From assembly GCA_902775075.1 (NCBI GenBank), contig CACYKX010000046.1, positions 1-16,273 of the forward strand: a DNA stretch of 16,273 nt. Direction: 5' to 3'. The stretch is from an uncultured Prevotellaceae bacterium (GTDB lineage Bacteria; Bacteroidota; Bacteroidia; Bacteroidales; Bacteroidaceae). The notes beneath the pieces were generated by a model. The model had not been told where the DNA came from. It saw only the letters and a program-made list of their open reading frames with translations, and did not search any database. Both the position numbers and the translations under genes were made by a program. Of the stretch, positions 7,006 to 15,527 are shown one piece after another (position 1 is the stretch's first letter; every line of letters begins with the position of its first letter).

Positions 7006-8391
7006 TTATTTATTTTTTACAATTTGTGCTGTGAATGTTGCTTCTGCCACAACATGGTCACCAACAAAAACATAACCCTTCATAGAACTGATTCCGTGAC
7101 GTACAGGAGCCAATAGTTCTACCTTAAATAATAAAGTGTCTCCAGGTATGACTTTCTGACGGAATTTTACATCGTCTATCTTCATGAAATATGTAGACCA
7201 ACGTTCTGGTTCTTCCAACTGATTCAAGACGAGTAACCCTCCACATTGTGCCATGGCTTCTACCTGAAGGACACCAGGCATAACAGGTTCTTCAGGGAAG
7301 TGACCTTGGAAGAATGGTTCGTTAGCTGTTACGTTCTTTACACCAACGATTGTTGTTGGTCCCATTGCGATGACTTTGTCAACCAACTGCATTGGATAAC
7401 GATGAGGAAGAAGTTGACGAATACGGATATTATCCATGATAGGTTCCTCGTTTGGATTATAGATAGGAGCCTGTATCTCATGCTTTCGAATCTCCTTACG
7501 CATCTGACGTGCAAACTTGTTGTTGATGGTATGTCCAGGACGTGTTGCAATAATGCGGCCCTTTATAGGTTTACCAATCAAAGCCATATCACCAATGATA
7601 TCAAGCAACTTGTGACGTGTACATTCGTTCTCCCACATTAATGGACGATGCTGGATGTATCCCAGTTTGGTTGCATCAAGATGTGGAACTTTCAATAAGT
7701 CTGCCAGTTTGTCGAGTGTTGGCTGATCAACTTCACGCTCATAAATGACAATAGCATTATCCATATCGCCACCTTTTATAAGATTGGCTTGGAGCAATGG
7801 CATGATGTCTCGAACAAAAACAAAGGTACGAGCTGCGGCAATTTCTGTTGCGAAATTCTCCATGTTGTCAAGGGTTGCAAACTGACTGTTGATGAATTTG
7901 CTTTCGAAAGAGCACATCGCAGTAATACTGAACTGATCTTCTGGTAAGATTGTAATAATAGAACCGGTTTCCTCGTCTTTTACCTCAATCTTATGTCTGA
8001 TGATATAATAGTCCTTCTCTGCGTTTTGTTCTTCAATTCCTATTTCGTTTATCTTCTGTATGTATAGTTCTGCAGAACCGTCAAGGATAGGAAATTCTGG
8101 ACCATTTACTTGGATGAAACAGTTGTCGATGCCTGATGCATATAGTGCAGCCATTCCATGTTCAACGGTAGAGCAACGTGCGTCTCCCTTTGCCAATACA
8201 GTACCACGTTGAGTGTCAACAACATTTTCTGCGATTGCTTCAATGATAGGTTGCCCCTCAAGGTCTATTCGTTGAATTTTATATCCAGTATTTTCTGGGG
8301 CTGGATTGAATGTTACAGTAAGATTCAATCCTGTATGCAGTCCTTTTCCACAAAGAGAAAAACTGCCTTTGAGAGTCTTCTGTTTAGACAT
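7006..8391 (-). CDS. lpxC/fabZ: Bifunctional LpxC deacetylase / FabZ 3-hydroxyacyl-ACP dehydratase fusion
   Basis: The 461-residue protein joins two enzymes that are separate in E. coli. Residues 1-about 305 are LpxC, the zinc-dependent deacetylase making the committed step of lipid A synthesis. STVEHGMAA carries Glu77 and zinc ligand His78; RHKLLD gives zinc ligands His260 and Asp264; RPGHTINNK contains His287, matching the E. coli catalytic histidine. Residues about 318-461 are FabZ: LLPHRYPMQLVD (327-338), catalytic His364 in GHFP, and Glu378 in QVEAMAQ. Both active sites look intact. This fusion is known across Bacteroidetes. Physically it ties the enzyme that diverts 3-hydroxyacyl-ACP to fatty acids to the lipid A pathway that consumes the same precursor. 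It lies 13 bases after lpxD and 6 before lpxA. Confidence 0.97.
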   Translation of the reverse strand: MSKQKTLKGSFSLCGKGLHTGLNLTVTFNPAPENTGYKIQRIDLEGQPIIEAIAENVVDTQRGTVLAKGDARCSTVEHGMAALYASGIDNCFIQVNGPEFPILDGSAELYIQKINEIGIEEQNAEKDYYIIRHKIEVKDEETGSIITILPEDQFSITAMCSFESKFINSQFATLDNMENFATEIAAARTFVFVRDIMPLLQANLIKGGDMDNAIVIYEREVDQPTLDKLADLLKVPHLDATKLGYIQHRPLMWENECTRHKLLDIIGDMALIGKPIKGRIIATRPGHTINNKFARQMRKEIRKHEIQAPIYNPNEEPIMDNIRIRQLLPHRYPMQLVDKVIAMGPTTIVGVKNVTANEPFFQGHFPEEPVMPGVLQVEAMAQCGGLLVLNQLEEPERWSTYFMKIDDVKFRQKVIPGDTLLFKVELLAPVRHGISSMKGYVFVGDHVVAEATFTAQIVKNK

Positions 8392-8404
8392 ATCTTTTTA
8401 TCCT

Positions 8405-9451
8405 TTATTTGTTCTTGTTTTTTAATTCTTCGATTTCCTTTTGCAATTCGTTTAATTGCTTATACATCTCTGGCAGACGACGGAATATTGCCTGAGATCT
8501 GAAATATCCCTTTGGATTCATTGGTGGTGTACCAATAAGTGTCTGATCGTCTTTGATGCTTCCTGGAGCTCCACTCTGTGCTCCAAGGAATACTTTATTT
8601 CCAATTGAGATATGACCAGCAATACCTACTTGGCCGCCAAACATACACCATTGACCGACCTTTGTAGAACCTGCGATACCAACCTGAGCAGACATGACTG
8701 TATTCTCGCCGATATCATCATTATGGGCAATTTGTACTAGGTTGTCAAGTTTGACGCCTTTTCTGATAAAGGTACTACCCATGGTAGAACGGTCGATACA
8801 GGTGTTTGCGCCAATCTCAACATCATCTTCGATGGTTACAATACCGATTTGAGGAATCTTGTCATAGCTGTTGGTTTCTGGATTTGGCGCAAAACCAAAG
8901 CCGTCGGCTCCGATGACACTTCCTGCATGGAGTGTTACTCTGTTGCCAATCTTGCAACCGTGGTAGATGGTTACGTGAGGGTAGATAGTACAATCCTTAC
9001 CTAGTTTTACGTTGTCACCGATATATGCATTTGGATAAATCTGACATCCGTCTTCTACGATAGCTCCATCACCGATATATGCAAATGCACCTACGTATAC
9101 GTTATCTCCAACTTTTGCTTTAGGAGAGATAAAAGCCAATGAGTCAATGCCTGACTTTTTAGGATTTATGGCTTCAGAATACATTTGTAGTAGTTTTGCT
9201 ACACAATCACGTGCGTCCTTAACGCGAATGATGGTTGTGGTAACAGGTTTCTCCAATTCGAGGCTCGCATCAACGAGGACTACACTCGATTTGGTTTCGT
9301 AGATATAATGAGTATATTTTGGATTTGATAGAAACGAAATCGCTCCAGGAACACCTTCTTCGATTTTTGCGAATGTATTTACAGTGGCATTTTCGTCACC
9401 TTCTACGTTGCCTTGAATAAATTGGGCAATTTGTTTTGCAGTAAATTCCAT
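8405..9451 (-). CDS. lpxD: UDP-3-O-acylglucosamine N-acyltransferase
   Basis: LpxD adds the second 3-hydroxyacyl chain, to the 2-amino group released by LpxC. The 348-residue protein has the three expected parts: an N-terminal uridine-binding domain (about 1-100, with the ISFLSNPKY segment at 38-46), a left-handed beta helix of hexapeptide repeats (about 105-300), and a C-terminal helix ending in a charged [14 protein letters not shown] tail. The catalytic histidine is His243 in VQIAHND, equivalent to E. coli His239. The start codon fits the family N-terminus ([14 protein letters not shown]). It is the first gene of the lipid A block and has its own putative promoter in the 46-base gap after the HD-domain gene. 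Confidence 0.97.
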   Translation of the reverse strand: MEFTAKQIAQFIQGNVEGDENATVNTFAKIEEGVPGAISFLSNPKYTHYIYETKSSVVLVDASLELEKPVTTTIIRVKDARDCVAKLLQMYSEAINPKKSGIDSLAFISPKAKVGDNVYVGAFAYIGDGAIVEDGCQIYPNAYIGDNVKLGKDCTIYPHVTIYHGCKIGNRVTLHAGSVIGADGFGFAPNPETNSYDKIPQIGIVTIEDDVEIGANTCIDRSTMGSTFIRKGVKLDNLVQIAHNDDIGENTVMSAQVGIAGSTKVGQWCMFGGQVGIAGHISIGNKVFLGAQSGAPGSIKDDQTLIGTPPMNPKGYFRSQAIFRRLPEMYKQLNELQKEIEELKNKNK

Positions 9452-9478
9452 TTTAATCTTTGTTATTATTTATTTCTG

Positions 9479-9486
9479 CAAAGGTA
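9479..9486 (-). promoter_or_regulatory. Putative Bacteroidetes -7 promoter element for lpxD operon
   Basis: The minus strand reads TACCTTTG from 9486 to 9479, an exact match to TAnnTTTG, 27 bases before the lpxD ATG and just after the HD-gene stop. The expected start of transcription would leave a leader of about 20 bases. A TTTTTG sits only about 12 bases upstream, too close for a standard -33 box, so the upstream half is weak. Confidence 0.5.
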
Positions 9487-9497
9487 GAAAAAATAAA

Positions 9498-10718
9498 TCA
9501 AAAACGTTGATAACAGAGATAATATTTGCGTATTTTTTTTGATAGTAAGGCGATATTTAGTAAGTCGGATGCTTCTGCGATGTCCTTGCATGTCCCATCT
9601 TTGTAAAGAATTGTTATCTTGTCGTCGTTGATGTCATACATGTCTTTTTGGATCGTGCTATAGCTGATTAGATATTTAGCCTCTTCGTAGGTTACATCAG
9701 CCTGTTCTGCTATTTTTTGTTGGATAGCGGTTAGTTCTTCTTCACTTATTGGTTTGTCTAATACTTCAACTTTAAAGATATTCCTGTTGATCAAATCCGT
9801 TGCTAAAGTTGATAGTATCTTGTCTTCATGCTGCATCCATACCTTTACGCTGCTCCAGATATCGTTATCGTCAAGCATTTCATACATTTTTAGAGCTTCC
9901 GGATGGGTGTGGAAGAATTTGACATCTACATGGTTGTAAAGGAAATATCTTAGTTGTGGAGGACAGAATATGTCGGCACCTTGTGCTGCTAGATATTTTG
10001 CTCTGAGCAACAAGTTGATGAGCACTTTTTCGCATGCTACAGCAGTCTTGTGATAGTAGACTTGCCAGTACATGAGTCTTCGAGATGTAAGATAATTTTC
10101 TATCGAATATATTCCTTTCGATTCTACTACGAGGTTGTCATCGACGACATCGAGCATCTTGATTATCCTGGCACTTCCAATGTTTCCCTCGTGTACTCCT
10201 GTGAAGAAACTGTCTCTTCGTAAGTAGTCTAGTCGGTCAACGTCTAATTGACTACTGATGAGTTGATGTAGAAAACTTTTGGGGTAATCATTCTTAAAGA
10301 TTTTTATAGCCAGATTTAGCTGTCCGTCCATCTCTTTGTTTATTTCATCCATCATCAAGAGGGAGATGTCCTCGTGAGAAATACCCTGTATAAGGGTGTT
10401 TTCCAGAACATGTGAGAACGGACCGTGTCCTATGTCGTGCATCAAGATAGCCGCTTCAACAGCTTCGGCTTCACTATCAAAGATAAAGATGCCTTTTTGT
10501 TGAAGAGAAAGAATGGCTTCACTCATCAAATGGAATGCTCCGATAGAGTGTTGGAAGCGCGTGTGTTGTGCTCCAGGATAAACGACAGAGGCAAGACCAT
10601 TTTGCTTAATTCTCGTCAGTCTCTGCATGAGTGGATGCTTTACAATATTGTAGAGTAGACCACGAGGAATCTTGATAAACCCAAATACTGGGTCGCTAAT
10701 GATCTTGCTGTCATTCAT
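9498..10718 (-). CDS. HD-domain phosphohydrolase, SAMHD1/YdhJ-like
   Basis: This 406-residue cytosolic protein has a metal-binding HD domain of the dNTPase-like group. Visible ligands are His57 (TRFQHSIGA), His94-Asp95 (HDIGHGPFSH) and Asp159 (SSQLDVDRLDYLRRDS). The sequence around the last motif is typical of SAMHD1-like and dGTPase-like enzymes, which hydrolyse dNTPs to nucleosides and triphosphate, but the true substrate of the bacterial homologues is mostly not established, so I keep the name general. The C-terminal half is helical and less conserved. The gene begins 5 bases after pyrF, so it is probably co-transcribed with it. Together they could link pyrimidine supply to nucleotide turnover, which is inference only. 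Confidence 0.92.
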   Translation of the reverse strand: MNDSKIISDPVFGFIKIPRGLLYNIVKHPLMQRLTRIKQNGLASVVYPGAQHTRFQHSIGAFHLMSEAILSLQQKGIFIFDSEAEAVEAAILMHDIGHGPFSHVLENTLIQGISHEDISLLMMDEINKEMDGQLNLAIKIFKNDYPKSFLHQLISSQLDVDRLDYLRRDSFFTGVHEGNIGSARIIKMLDVVDDNLVVESKGIYSIENYLTSRRLMYWQVYYHKTAVACEKVLINLLLRAKYLAAQGADIFCPPQLRYFLYNHVDVKFFHTHPEALKMYEMLDDNDIWSSVKVWMQHEDKILSTLATDLINRNIFKVEVLDKPISEEELTAIQQKIAEQADVTYEEAKYLISYSTIQKDMYDINDDKITILYKDGTCKDIAEASDLLNIALLSKKIRKYYLCYQRF

Positions 10719-10723
10719 AGGCT

Positions 10724-11545
10724 TTATATTTTCGAAAGTTCAACTTCCATCTGTTGTTGCAAGTTCTTTGCTTTTTCTGCCGCAGCTGTAGCAAAGTCTT
10801 CGCCGTTACTTGCATAGATGATGCCTCGGCTAGAGTTTACCAGTAGTCCACAGTCTTTGATCATACCATATTTACAAACTTCCTGTAAGCTTCCGCCTTG
10901 TGCTCCTACACCTGGCACTAGTAAGAAATGATTAGGTGCGCATTTTCTGATGTCTTTAAACATCTCACCTTGAGTTGCACCTACAACATACATCATATTT
11001 TCATCATTTCCCCATTCTTGTGATTTCTTGAGAACCTTTTCGAAGAGTCTCTCTCCGTCTTTGTCTTCAGTAAGTTGGAAATCATGGCTACCTAGATTAC
11101 TTGTTAGCGCAAGTAATATGACCCATTTCCCATCATATTCTAAGAACGGTTTTACACTATCTTCGCCCATATATGGAGCAACAGTCAATGCATCCAGATT
11201 ATATTCCTCGAAGAAAGTCTGTGCATACATTTTTGACGTGTTACCTATATCGCCACGTTTTGCGTCAGCAATAATAAAATGGTGAGGATAATACTCCTTC
11301 AAGTAATTGATAGTCTGTTCAAATGCACTCATTCCTTTTAATCCGTAGCATTCATAAAATGCTAGATTCGGCTTGTATGCTACACAGTATGGGGCTGTAG
11401 CATCAATGATTGCCTTATTGAACTTGAAGATACCGTTCTCATCATCTTTCAGATGTGCAGGCATCTTATTTATATCAGTATCGAGACCAACACAAAGGAA
11501 TGTCTTTTTACTGAAAATCTGATTGATTAACTCTTTTCTATTCAT
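10724..11545 (-). CDS. pyrF: Orotidine 5'-phosphate decarboxylase (type 2)
   Basis: PyrF decarboxylates OMP to UMP, the last step of de novo pyrimidine synthesis. The 273-residue protein is the longer type 2 subfamily (E. coli PyrF is about 245). The TIM-barrel motifs are present: FLCVGLDTD (17-24), the catalytic Asp94-Lys96-Asp99 triad in [22 protein letters not shown] (123-130), PGVGAQGG (211-218) at the phosphate loop, and VNSSRGI (236-242). The ATG at 11545 overlaps by one base the stop of the small ORF upstream (TAATG), indicating translational coupling. The HD-domain gene follows after 5 bases. Confidence 0.97.
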   Translation of the reverse strand: MNRKELINQIFSKKTFLCVGLDTDINKMPAHLKDDENGIFKFNKAIIDATAPYCVAYKPNLAFYECYGLKGMSAFEQTINYLKEYYPHHFIIADAKRGDIGNTSKMYAQTFFEEYNLDALTVAPYMGEDSVKPFLEYDGKWVILLALTSNLGSHDFQLTEDKDGERLFEKVLKKSQEWGNDENMMYVVGATQGEMFKDIRKCAPNHFLLVPGVGAQGGSLQEVCKYGMIKDCGLLVNSSRGIIYASNGEDFATAAAEKAKNLQQQMEVELSKI

Positions 11546-11688
11546 TATTTAGGTGTTTCAGTTTGGGGAACTTCTTTCCTCTTGTCAGGATTCTTTTTCA
11601 AGGAAACTTGGAGTTTCATGAAGTCTTCTGCTTGGATAGTCTTCTCCTCCTTTTCGTCATCTTTCTTCTTAGTATACAGTAATCCCAT
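11545..11688 (-). CDS. Small highly charged hypothetical protein (47 aa)
   Basis: An open frame of 47 codons starts with ATG at 11688 and ends with TAA whose last base is the first base of the pyrF ATG (TAATG). An in-frame stop at 11701-11703 leaves no longer form. The product begins [16 protein letters not shown] and is rich in Lys (11) and Asp/Glu (10), with no membrane segment, cysteine or recognisable domain; the middle ([16 protein letters not shown]) could form a short amphipathic helix. It fills almost all the space between prfA (21 bases upstream) and pyrF, and its stop-start overlap with pyrF is typical of real operon members. I do not recognise the family. The alternative is a leader ORF whose translation controls pyrF. 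Confidence 0.65.
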   Translation of the reverse strand: MGLLYTKKKDDEKEEKTIQAEDFMKLQVSLKKNPDKRKEVPQTETPK

Positions 11689-11709
11689 GACATTTAATGA
11701 TTATGTTAT

Positions 11710-12822
11710 TTATAATTCGCTTTCCTTCAATTTCTCTGCATTCTCAGCTACTGTCAATGCATCGATCATGTCTTGGATATCACCATTTAAGAATCCGTTG
11801 AGATCATGAGTCGTATATCCAATACGATGATCGGTTACACGTCCTTGAGGGAAATTGTATGTCCTAATCTTTGCAGAACGGTCACCCGTTGAGACCAGAC
11901 TTTTACGACGACTTGCGATATCATCTACATATTTTTGATGTTCGCGGTCGTGAATGAAAGTATAAAGTCGACTCAATGCACGCTCCTTATTCTTTGGTTG
12001 GTCACGTGTCTCTGTACATTCGATGAGGATTTCCTCTACTTCTCCAGTATTTGGATTCTTCCAAGGATAGCGGAGGCGGACACCAGATTCAACCTTGTTC
12101 ACATTCTGTCCACCAGCTCCACTACTACGGAAAGTATCCCATTTAATGTCGCCTTCGTTGATGTTGACCTCAAACTTGTCAGCTTCAGGAAGTACAGCAA
12201 CTGTTGCTGCGGATGTATGCATACGGCCTTGGGTTTCTGTTGCAGGAACTCGTTGAACGCGATGCACACCACTTTCATATTTTAGAACGCCATACACACC
12301 TTCACCACTTATCGCACAGTCGATCTCTTTGAATCCACCGACCGCACCTTCAGATACAGATGTGATGCTCAAATTCCAGCCCTTCTTATCGCAATATTTC
12401 TTATACATATTGAATAAATCACCTGCAAAGAGGGCTGCTTCATCGCCACCAGCACCGGCACGAATCTCCATCTGCACATTCTTGGCATCTTCAGGATCTT
12501 TTGGTACCAGCGCAATTTTAATTTCTTCCTCGAGTTTAGGCTGGAGCTCTTCGTTAGTCGACAACTCTTCACGAGCCATCTCTTTCATGTCAGGGTCGCT
12601 TTCGTTGGCAAGGATATCCTTTGCTTCCTTGATACTGTTCAAGCATGCGATGTAACGCTTGCGAGCATCCATTACATCACTTAATTCCTTGTATTCCCTT
12701 GTCAACTTTACATAGCGTTGCTGATCTGCTATCACGCTAGGGTCGGTAATCAATGTTGATACCTCCTCAAAGCGAGCCTCCAAGCCATCTAATTTTTGTA
12801 ATATGCTATTGTTATCTGGCAT
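11710..12822 (-). CDS. prfA: Peptide chain release factor 1
   Basis: RF1 recognises UAA and UAG in the ribosomal A site and triggers peptide release. The 370-residue protein has the tripeptide anticodon Pro-Ala-Thr (193-195, RVPATETQGRMHTSA) that marks RF1 rather than RF2 (which has Ser-Pro-Phe), and the catalytic GGQ (237-239, SSGAGGQNVNKVES). The N-terminal helical domain (1-about 110) and GAGGDEAALFAGDL segment (123-136) are standard. No frameshift is present, as expected for RF1. It lies 28 bases after purM and 21 before the small ORF. Confidence 0.97.
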   Translation of the reverse strand: MPDNNSILQKLDGLEARFEEVSTLITDPSVIADQQRYVKLTREYKELSDVMDARKRYIACLNSIKEAKDILANESDPDMKEMAREELSTNEELQPKLEEEIKIALVPKDPEDAKNVQMEIRAGAGGDEAALFAGDLFNMYKKYCDKKGWNLSITSVSEGAVGGFKEIDCAISGEGVYGVLKYESGVHRVQRVPATETQGRMHTSAATVAVLPEADKFEVNINEGDIKWDTFRSSGAGGQNVNKVESGVRLRYPWKNPNTGEVEEILIECTETRDQPKNKERALSRLYTFIHDREHQKYVDDIASRRKSLVSTGDRSAKIRTYNFPQGRVTDHRIGYTTHDLNGFLNGDIQDMIDALTVAENAEKLKESEL

Positions 12823-12850
12823 ACTTCGTAAATTTGTATTATAATTAATT

Positions 12851-14014
12851 TTAATAATCGAACGTTCCGAATTCGCTCTTGATGGTTAATGAGCGTTTAC
12901 CTTCCTCGATATGACCTACGACCTGAGCATCGATGTTGAAGCTCTTGCTAATAGCGATTACTTTTTCTGCAATTTCAGGACGAACATAGATCTCCATTCT
13001 GTGTCCCATGTTGAAGACCTGATACATTTCCTTCCAATCTGTTCCACTACAATCATGAATAGCCTTGAAGAGTGGAGGTATTGGGAACATGTTGTCTTTA
13101 ACGACTTTACAGTTTTCACCAACAAAGTGGAGAACTTTGGTTTGAGCTCCTCCTGTGCAATGTACCATTCCGTGTATTTCCGGACGTAGTTCATCGAGAA
13201 TCTTCTTGATGACCGGAGCATAGGTTCTAGTTGGAGAAAGTACCAATTGACCAGCATTTACAGGACTATCTTCTACCTCATCAGTAAGTCTGTATTTACC
13301 GCTATATACTAATTCGTTTGGTACGGCATGGTCAAAACTTTCAGGATATTTCTCTGCTAAATATTTGGCAAAGACATCATGACGAGCACTGGTAAGTCCA
13401 TTGCTTCCCATGCCACCATTATATCTCTTTTCGTATGTAGCCTGTCCTGTAGAACTCAATCCTACAATAACATCACCGGGACGAATGTTGGCGTTGTTGA
13501 TAACATCACTTCTCTTCATGCGGCAGGTTACGGTAGAATCTACAATGATAGTTCTTACCAAGTCACCTACGTCGGCTGTCTCTCCGCCTGTAGGGTATAT
13601 GCCTACCCCCATATCTCTCAATTCCGCCAATAGTTCATCTGTACCATTGATGATGGCAGAGATTACCTCGCCAGGAACAAGCATCTTGTTTCGGCCGATA
13701 GTTGAACTTACCAAGATGTTATCGACAGCTCCGACGCAGAGAAGGTCATCCGTATTCATCACGATAGCATCTTGAGCGATACCCTTCCAAACGCTCAAGT
13801 CGCCGGTCTCTTTCCAGTACATATATGCCAGAGAAGACTTGGTTCCAGCTCCGTCGGCATGCATGATATTACAATACTCAGGATCACCGCCCAAGATATC
13901 TGGGATAATCTTGCAGAAAGCCTGAGGGAAGATACCTTTATCTATGTTTTTGATGGCGTTGTGCACATCCTCTTTAGCAGCGGATACACCGCGCATCATA
14001 TAACGATTGTTCAT
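12851..14014 (-). CDS. purM: Phosphoribosylformylglycinamidine cyclo-ligase (AIR synthetase)
   Basis: PurM closes the imidazole ring of FGAM to AIR using ATP, the fifth step of purine synthesis. I choose ATG 14014 (MNNRYMMRGVSAAKEDV), giving 387 residues. An upstream in-frame ATG at 14053 would overlap the aroE end by 28 bases and add 13 residues (MGILERKRINRIY) unlike the family N-terminus, whereas the chosen start leaves an 11-base gap. Ligand motifs are HADGAGTKS (52-60), NTDDLLCVGA (87-96), PTGGETADV (141-149) and GLSSTG (185-190). The protein is longer than E. coli PurM (345) and belongs to the diverged Bacteroidetes form. With purC in the same operon, two purine steps are encoded here. 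Confidence 0.95.
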   Translation of the reverse strand: MNNRYMMRGVSAAKEDVHNAIKNIDKGIFPQAFCKIIPDILGGDPEYCNIMHADGAGTKSSLAYMYWKETGDLSVWKGIAQDAIVMNTDDLLCVGAVDNILVSSTIGRNKMLVPGEVISAIINGTDELLAELRDMGVGIYPTGGETADVGDLVRTIIVDSTVTCRMKRSDVINNANIRPGDVIVGLSSTGQATYEKRYNGGMGSNGLTSARHDVFAKYLAEKYPESFDHAVPNELVYSGKYRLTDEVEDSPVNAGQLVLSPTRTYAPVIKKILDELRPEIHGMVHCTGGAQTKVLHFVGENCKVVKDNMFPIPPLFKAIHDCSGTDWKEMYQVFNMGHRMEIYVRPEIAEKVIAISKSFNIDAQVVGHIEEGKRSLTIKSEFGTFDY

Positions 14015-14025
14015 ATAAATTCTAT

Positions 14026-14772
14026 TTATTCTTTTCCTTTCCAAAATTCCCAACTGGCAAAAGCCTGTAGAAGTAGCATCTCGAGACCATTCTTTACGGT
14101 GGCGCCATGTTCAGCTCCTTTTCTCATAAATAGAGTTTGATCAGGATTATAAATCAGGTCGTAAAGTAGGGTGTGAGTGTCCATCGCCTCGTAAGGTAAT
14201 AATGGACATTCATCAGCATGTGGATACATACCGACAGGTGTACAATTCACAATCACATTATATTCCTTGATGATTTCAGGAGTGATCTTCTCATATTGTA
14301 TTGTGTTCTCTCGTTCAAATCTACTAACAAACAGGGTCTCCAATCCTAAAGACTTGAGTCCGTAGTTAATAGCTTTAGAAGCACCGCCAGTACCTAGAAT
14401 CAACGCTTTCTTGTGGCATGGCTCCAGCATAGGTTCGATGCTTCGTGTAAAACCGATAACGTCGCTATTGTAGCCTTTTAGCACAACTTTGTTGCCTTTA
14501 TGGGTTACTTTAACGACATTTACAGCGCCTATTGCTCGCGCCTCAGGACTTACAGAATCTAGGTAACTGATTACCTTTTCTTTATATGGAATCGTGACAT
14601 TAAATCCCTGAAGTTCAGGGTTAGACTCTATCACTTCAGGAAGATTCTGAATGTTAGGAATTTCGAAGTTGATATATTTTGCAGAGATGCCCTCATTCTC
14701 GAATTTCTCGTTAAAATAATTTTTCGAGAAAGAATGTCCTAATGGGTATCCTATTAATCCATATTTTTCCAT
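14026..14772 (-). CDS. aroE: Shikimate dehydrogenase
   Basis: AroE reduces 3-dehydroshikimate to shikimate with NADPH in the aromatic amino acid pathway. The 248-residue protein is shorter than E. coli AroE (272) but complete. The substrate site includes GYPLGHSFSK (8-17), catalytic Lys64 in NVTIPYKEK, NVV (85-87) and Asp104 in YNSD. The cofactor loop is GTGGASKA (127-134) and NCTPVGMYP lies at 176-184; KNGLEMLLLQA near the C-terminus is family-typical. It starts 12 bases after menG. Chorismate made from shikimate feeds menaquinone synthesis, so its position beside menG fits. Confidence 0.96.
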   Translation of the reverse strand: MEKYGLIGYPLGHSFSKNYFNEKFENEGISAKYINFEIPNIQNLPEVIESNPELQGFNVTIPYKEKVISYLDSVSPEARAIGAVNVVKVTHKGNKVVLKGYNSDVIGFTRSIEPMLEPCHKKALILGTGGASKAINYGLKSLGLETLFVSRFERENTIQYEKITPEIIKEYNVIVNCTPVGMYPHADECPLLPYEAMDTHTLLYDLIYNPDQTLFMRKGAEHGATVKNGLEMLLLQAFASWEFWKGKE

Positions 14773-14784
14773 AAACTTATGATT

Positions 14785-15519
14785 TTATTTAGTGGCAAAA
14801 TACATTGTGCAGATTCCAAAAGTCAAGCGCTTGAATTTTGCCTCTGTAAATCCTGCTTTCTTTAATACTTCCACCATGGTCTCTCCTTGTGGGAAAGCTT
14901 CGATGGTTGCCGTAAGATAGTTGTATGCACTTTGGTCTTTCGATATTAACTTACCATATAAAGGTAATATTGTATGAGAATAGACTTTGAAAAGTTGGTG
15001 CATTGGAAAACTCACAGGTTGAGATAATTCGACGATGCTTAGATGTCCGCCTTTTTTTAGAACTCGACACATCTCCTTCAAACCTTTGTCCAAGTCTTGA
15101 AAGTTTCTGATTCCGAATGCTGTTGTTATTGCATCGAAACTTTCATCCTCGAAAGTCAAGTTCAGACAATCTTCTTTCTGAAACGAGATGATATGGTTCA
15201 ATTTCATCTTGTCAACTTTTTCCCGTCCGATATTCATCATACCTTCCGAAATATCAGCACCGATGAGTTGACTAGGTTGTAGCATTTGAGCTGATAAGAT
15301 AGCAAAGTCACCAGTACCGGTAGCAATGTCAAGAATCCTTTTCGGCTTATAAGGTGCTAATTGCTTGATAGCCTTCTTGCGCCATCCTTTGTCGATGTCC
15401 CATGATAGGCGATGGTTAAGAGTATCATAGGTAGGGGCGATGTTATCAAACATCTCCTCTACCAATTTTCCTTTATCACCTTCGCCCCCATAGGGCTTTA
15501 TCTTTTCCTGTTCGTACAT
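14785..15519 (-). CDS. menG: Demethylmenaquinone methyltransferase (MenG/UbiE)
   Basis: This SAM-dependent methyltransferase of 244 residues converts demethylmenaquinone to menaquinone at the membrane. UbiE-family signatures are visible: [19 protein letters not shown] (23-41), SAM-binding [11 protein letters not shown] (63-73), FGIRNF in the middle, and [17 protein letters not shown] near the C-terminus, where the enzyme recognises the quinone ring. The same family makes ubiquinone in proteobacteria; Bacteroidales use menaquinone, so MenG is the likely role. The ATG at 15519 gives the expected N-terminus and lies 8 bases after the purC stop, so the two are almost certainly co-translated. Confidence 0.95.
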   Translation of the reverse strand: MYEQEKIKPYGGEGDKGKLVEEMFDNIAPTYDTLNHRLSWDIDKGWRKKAIKQLAPYKPKRILDIATGTGDFAILSAQMLQPSQLIGADISEGMMNIGREKVDKMKLNHIISFQKEDCLNLTFEDESFDAITTAFGIRNFQDLDKGLKEMCRVLKKGGHLSIVELSQPVSFPMHQLFKVYSHTILPLYGKLISKDQSAYNYLTATIEAFPQGETMVEVLKKAGFTEAKFKRLTFGICTMYFATK

Positions 15520-15527
15520 GTTATTGA

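Noticed and set aside
7246..7641. Plus-strand ORF of 131 codons inside lpxC/fabZ
   Set aside because: It is antisense to an intact, motif-complete gene and its translation shows no domain; a shadow frame.
9495..9530. Intrinsic terminator after the HD-domain gene
   Set aside because: Minus strand has ATCAA/TTGAT (5 bp, mostly A-T) followed by T-rich sequence, but the stem is too weak and overlaps the coding end.
12329..12655. Plus-strand Ser-rich ORF inside prfA
   Set aside because: Its Ser/Ala/Leu-rich composition is the usual antisense mirror of a charged coding region.
14015..14053. purM start at ATG 14053
   Set aside because: It overlaps aroE by 28 bases and adds residues unlike the family N-terminus; ATG 14014 fits both spacing and homology.
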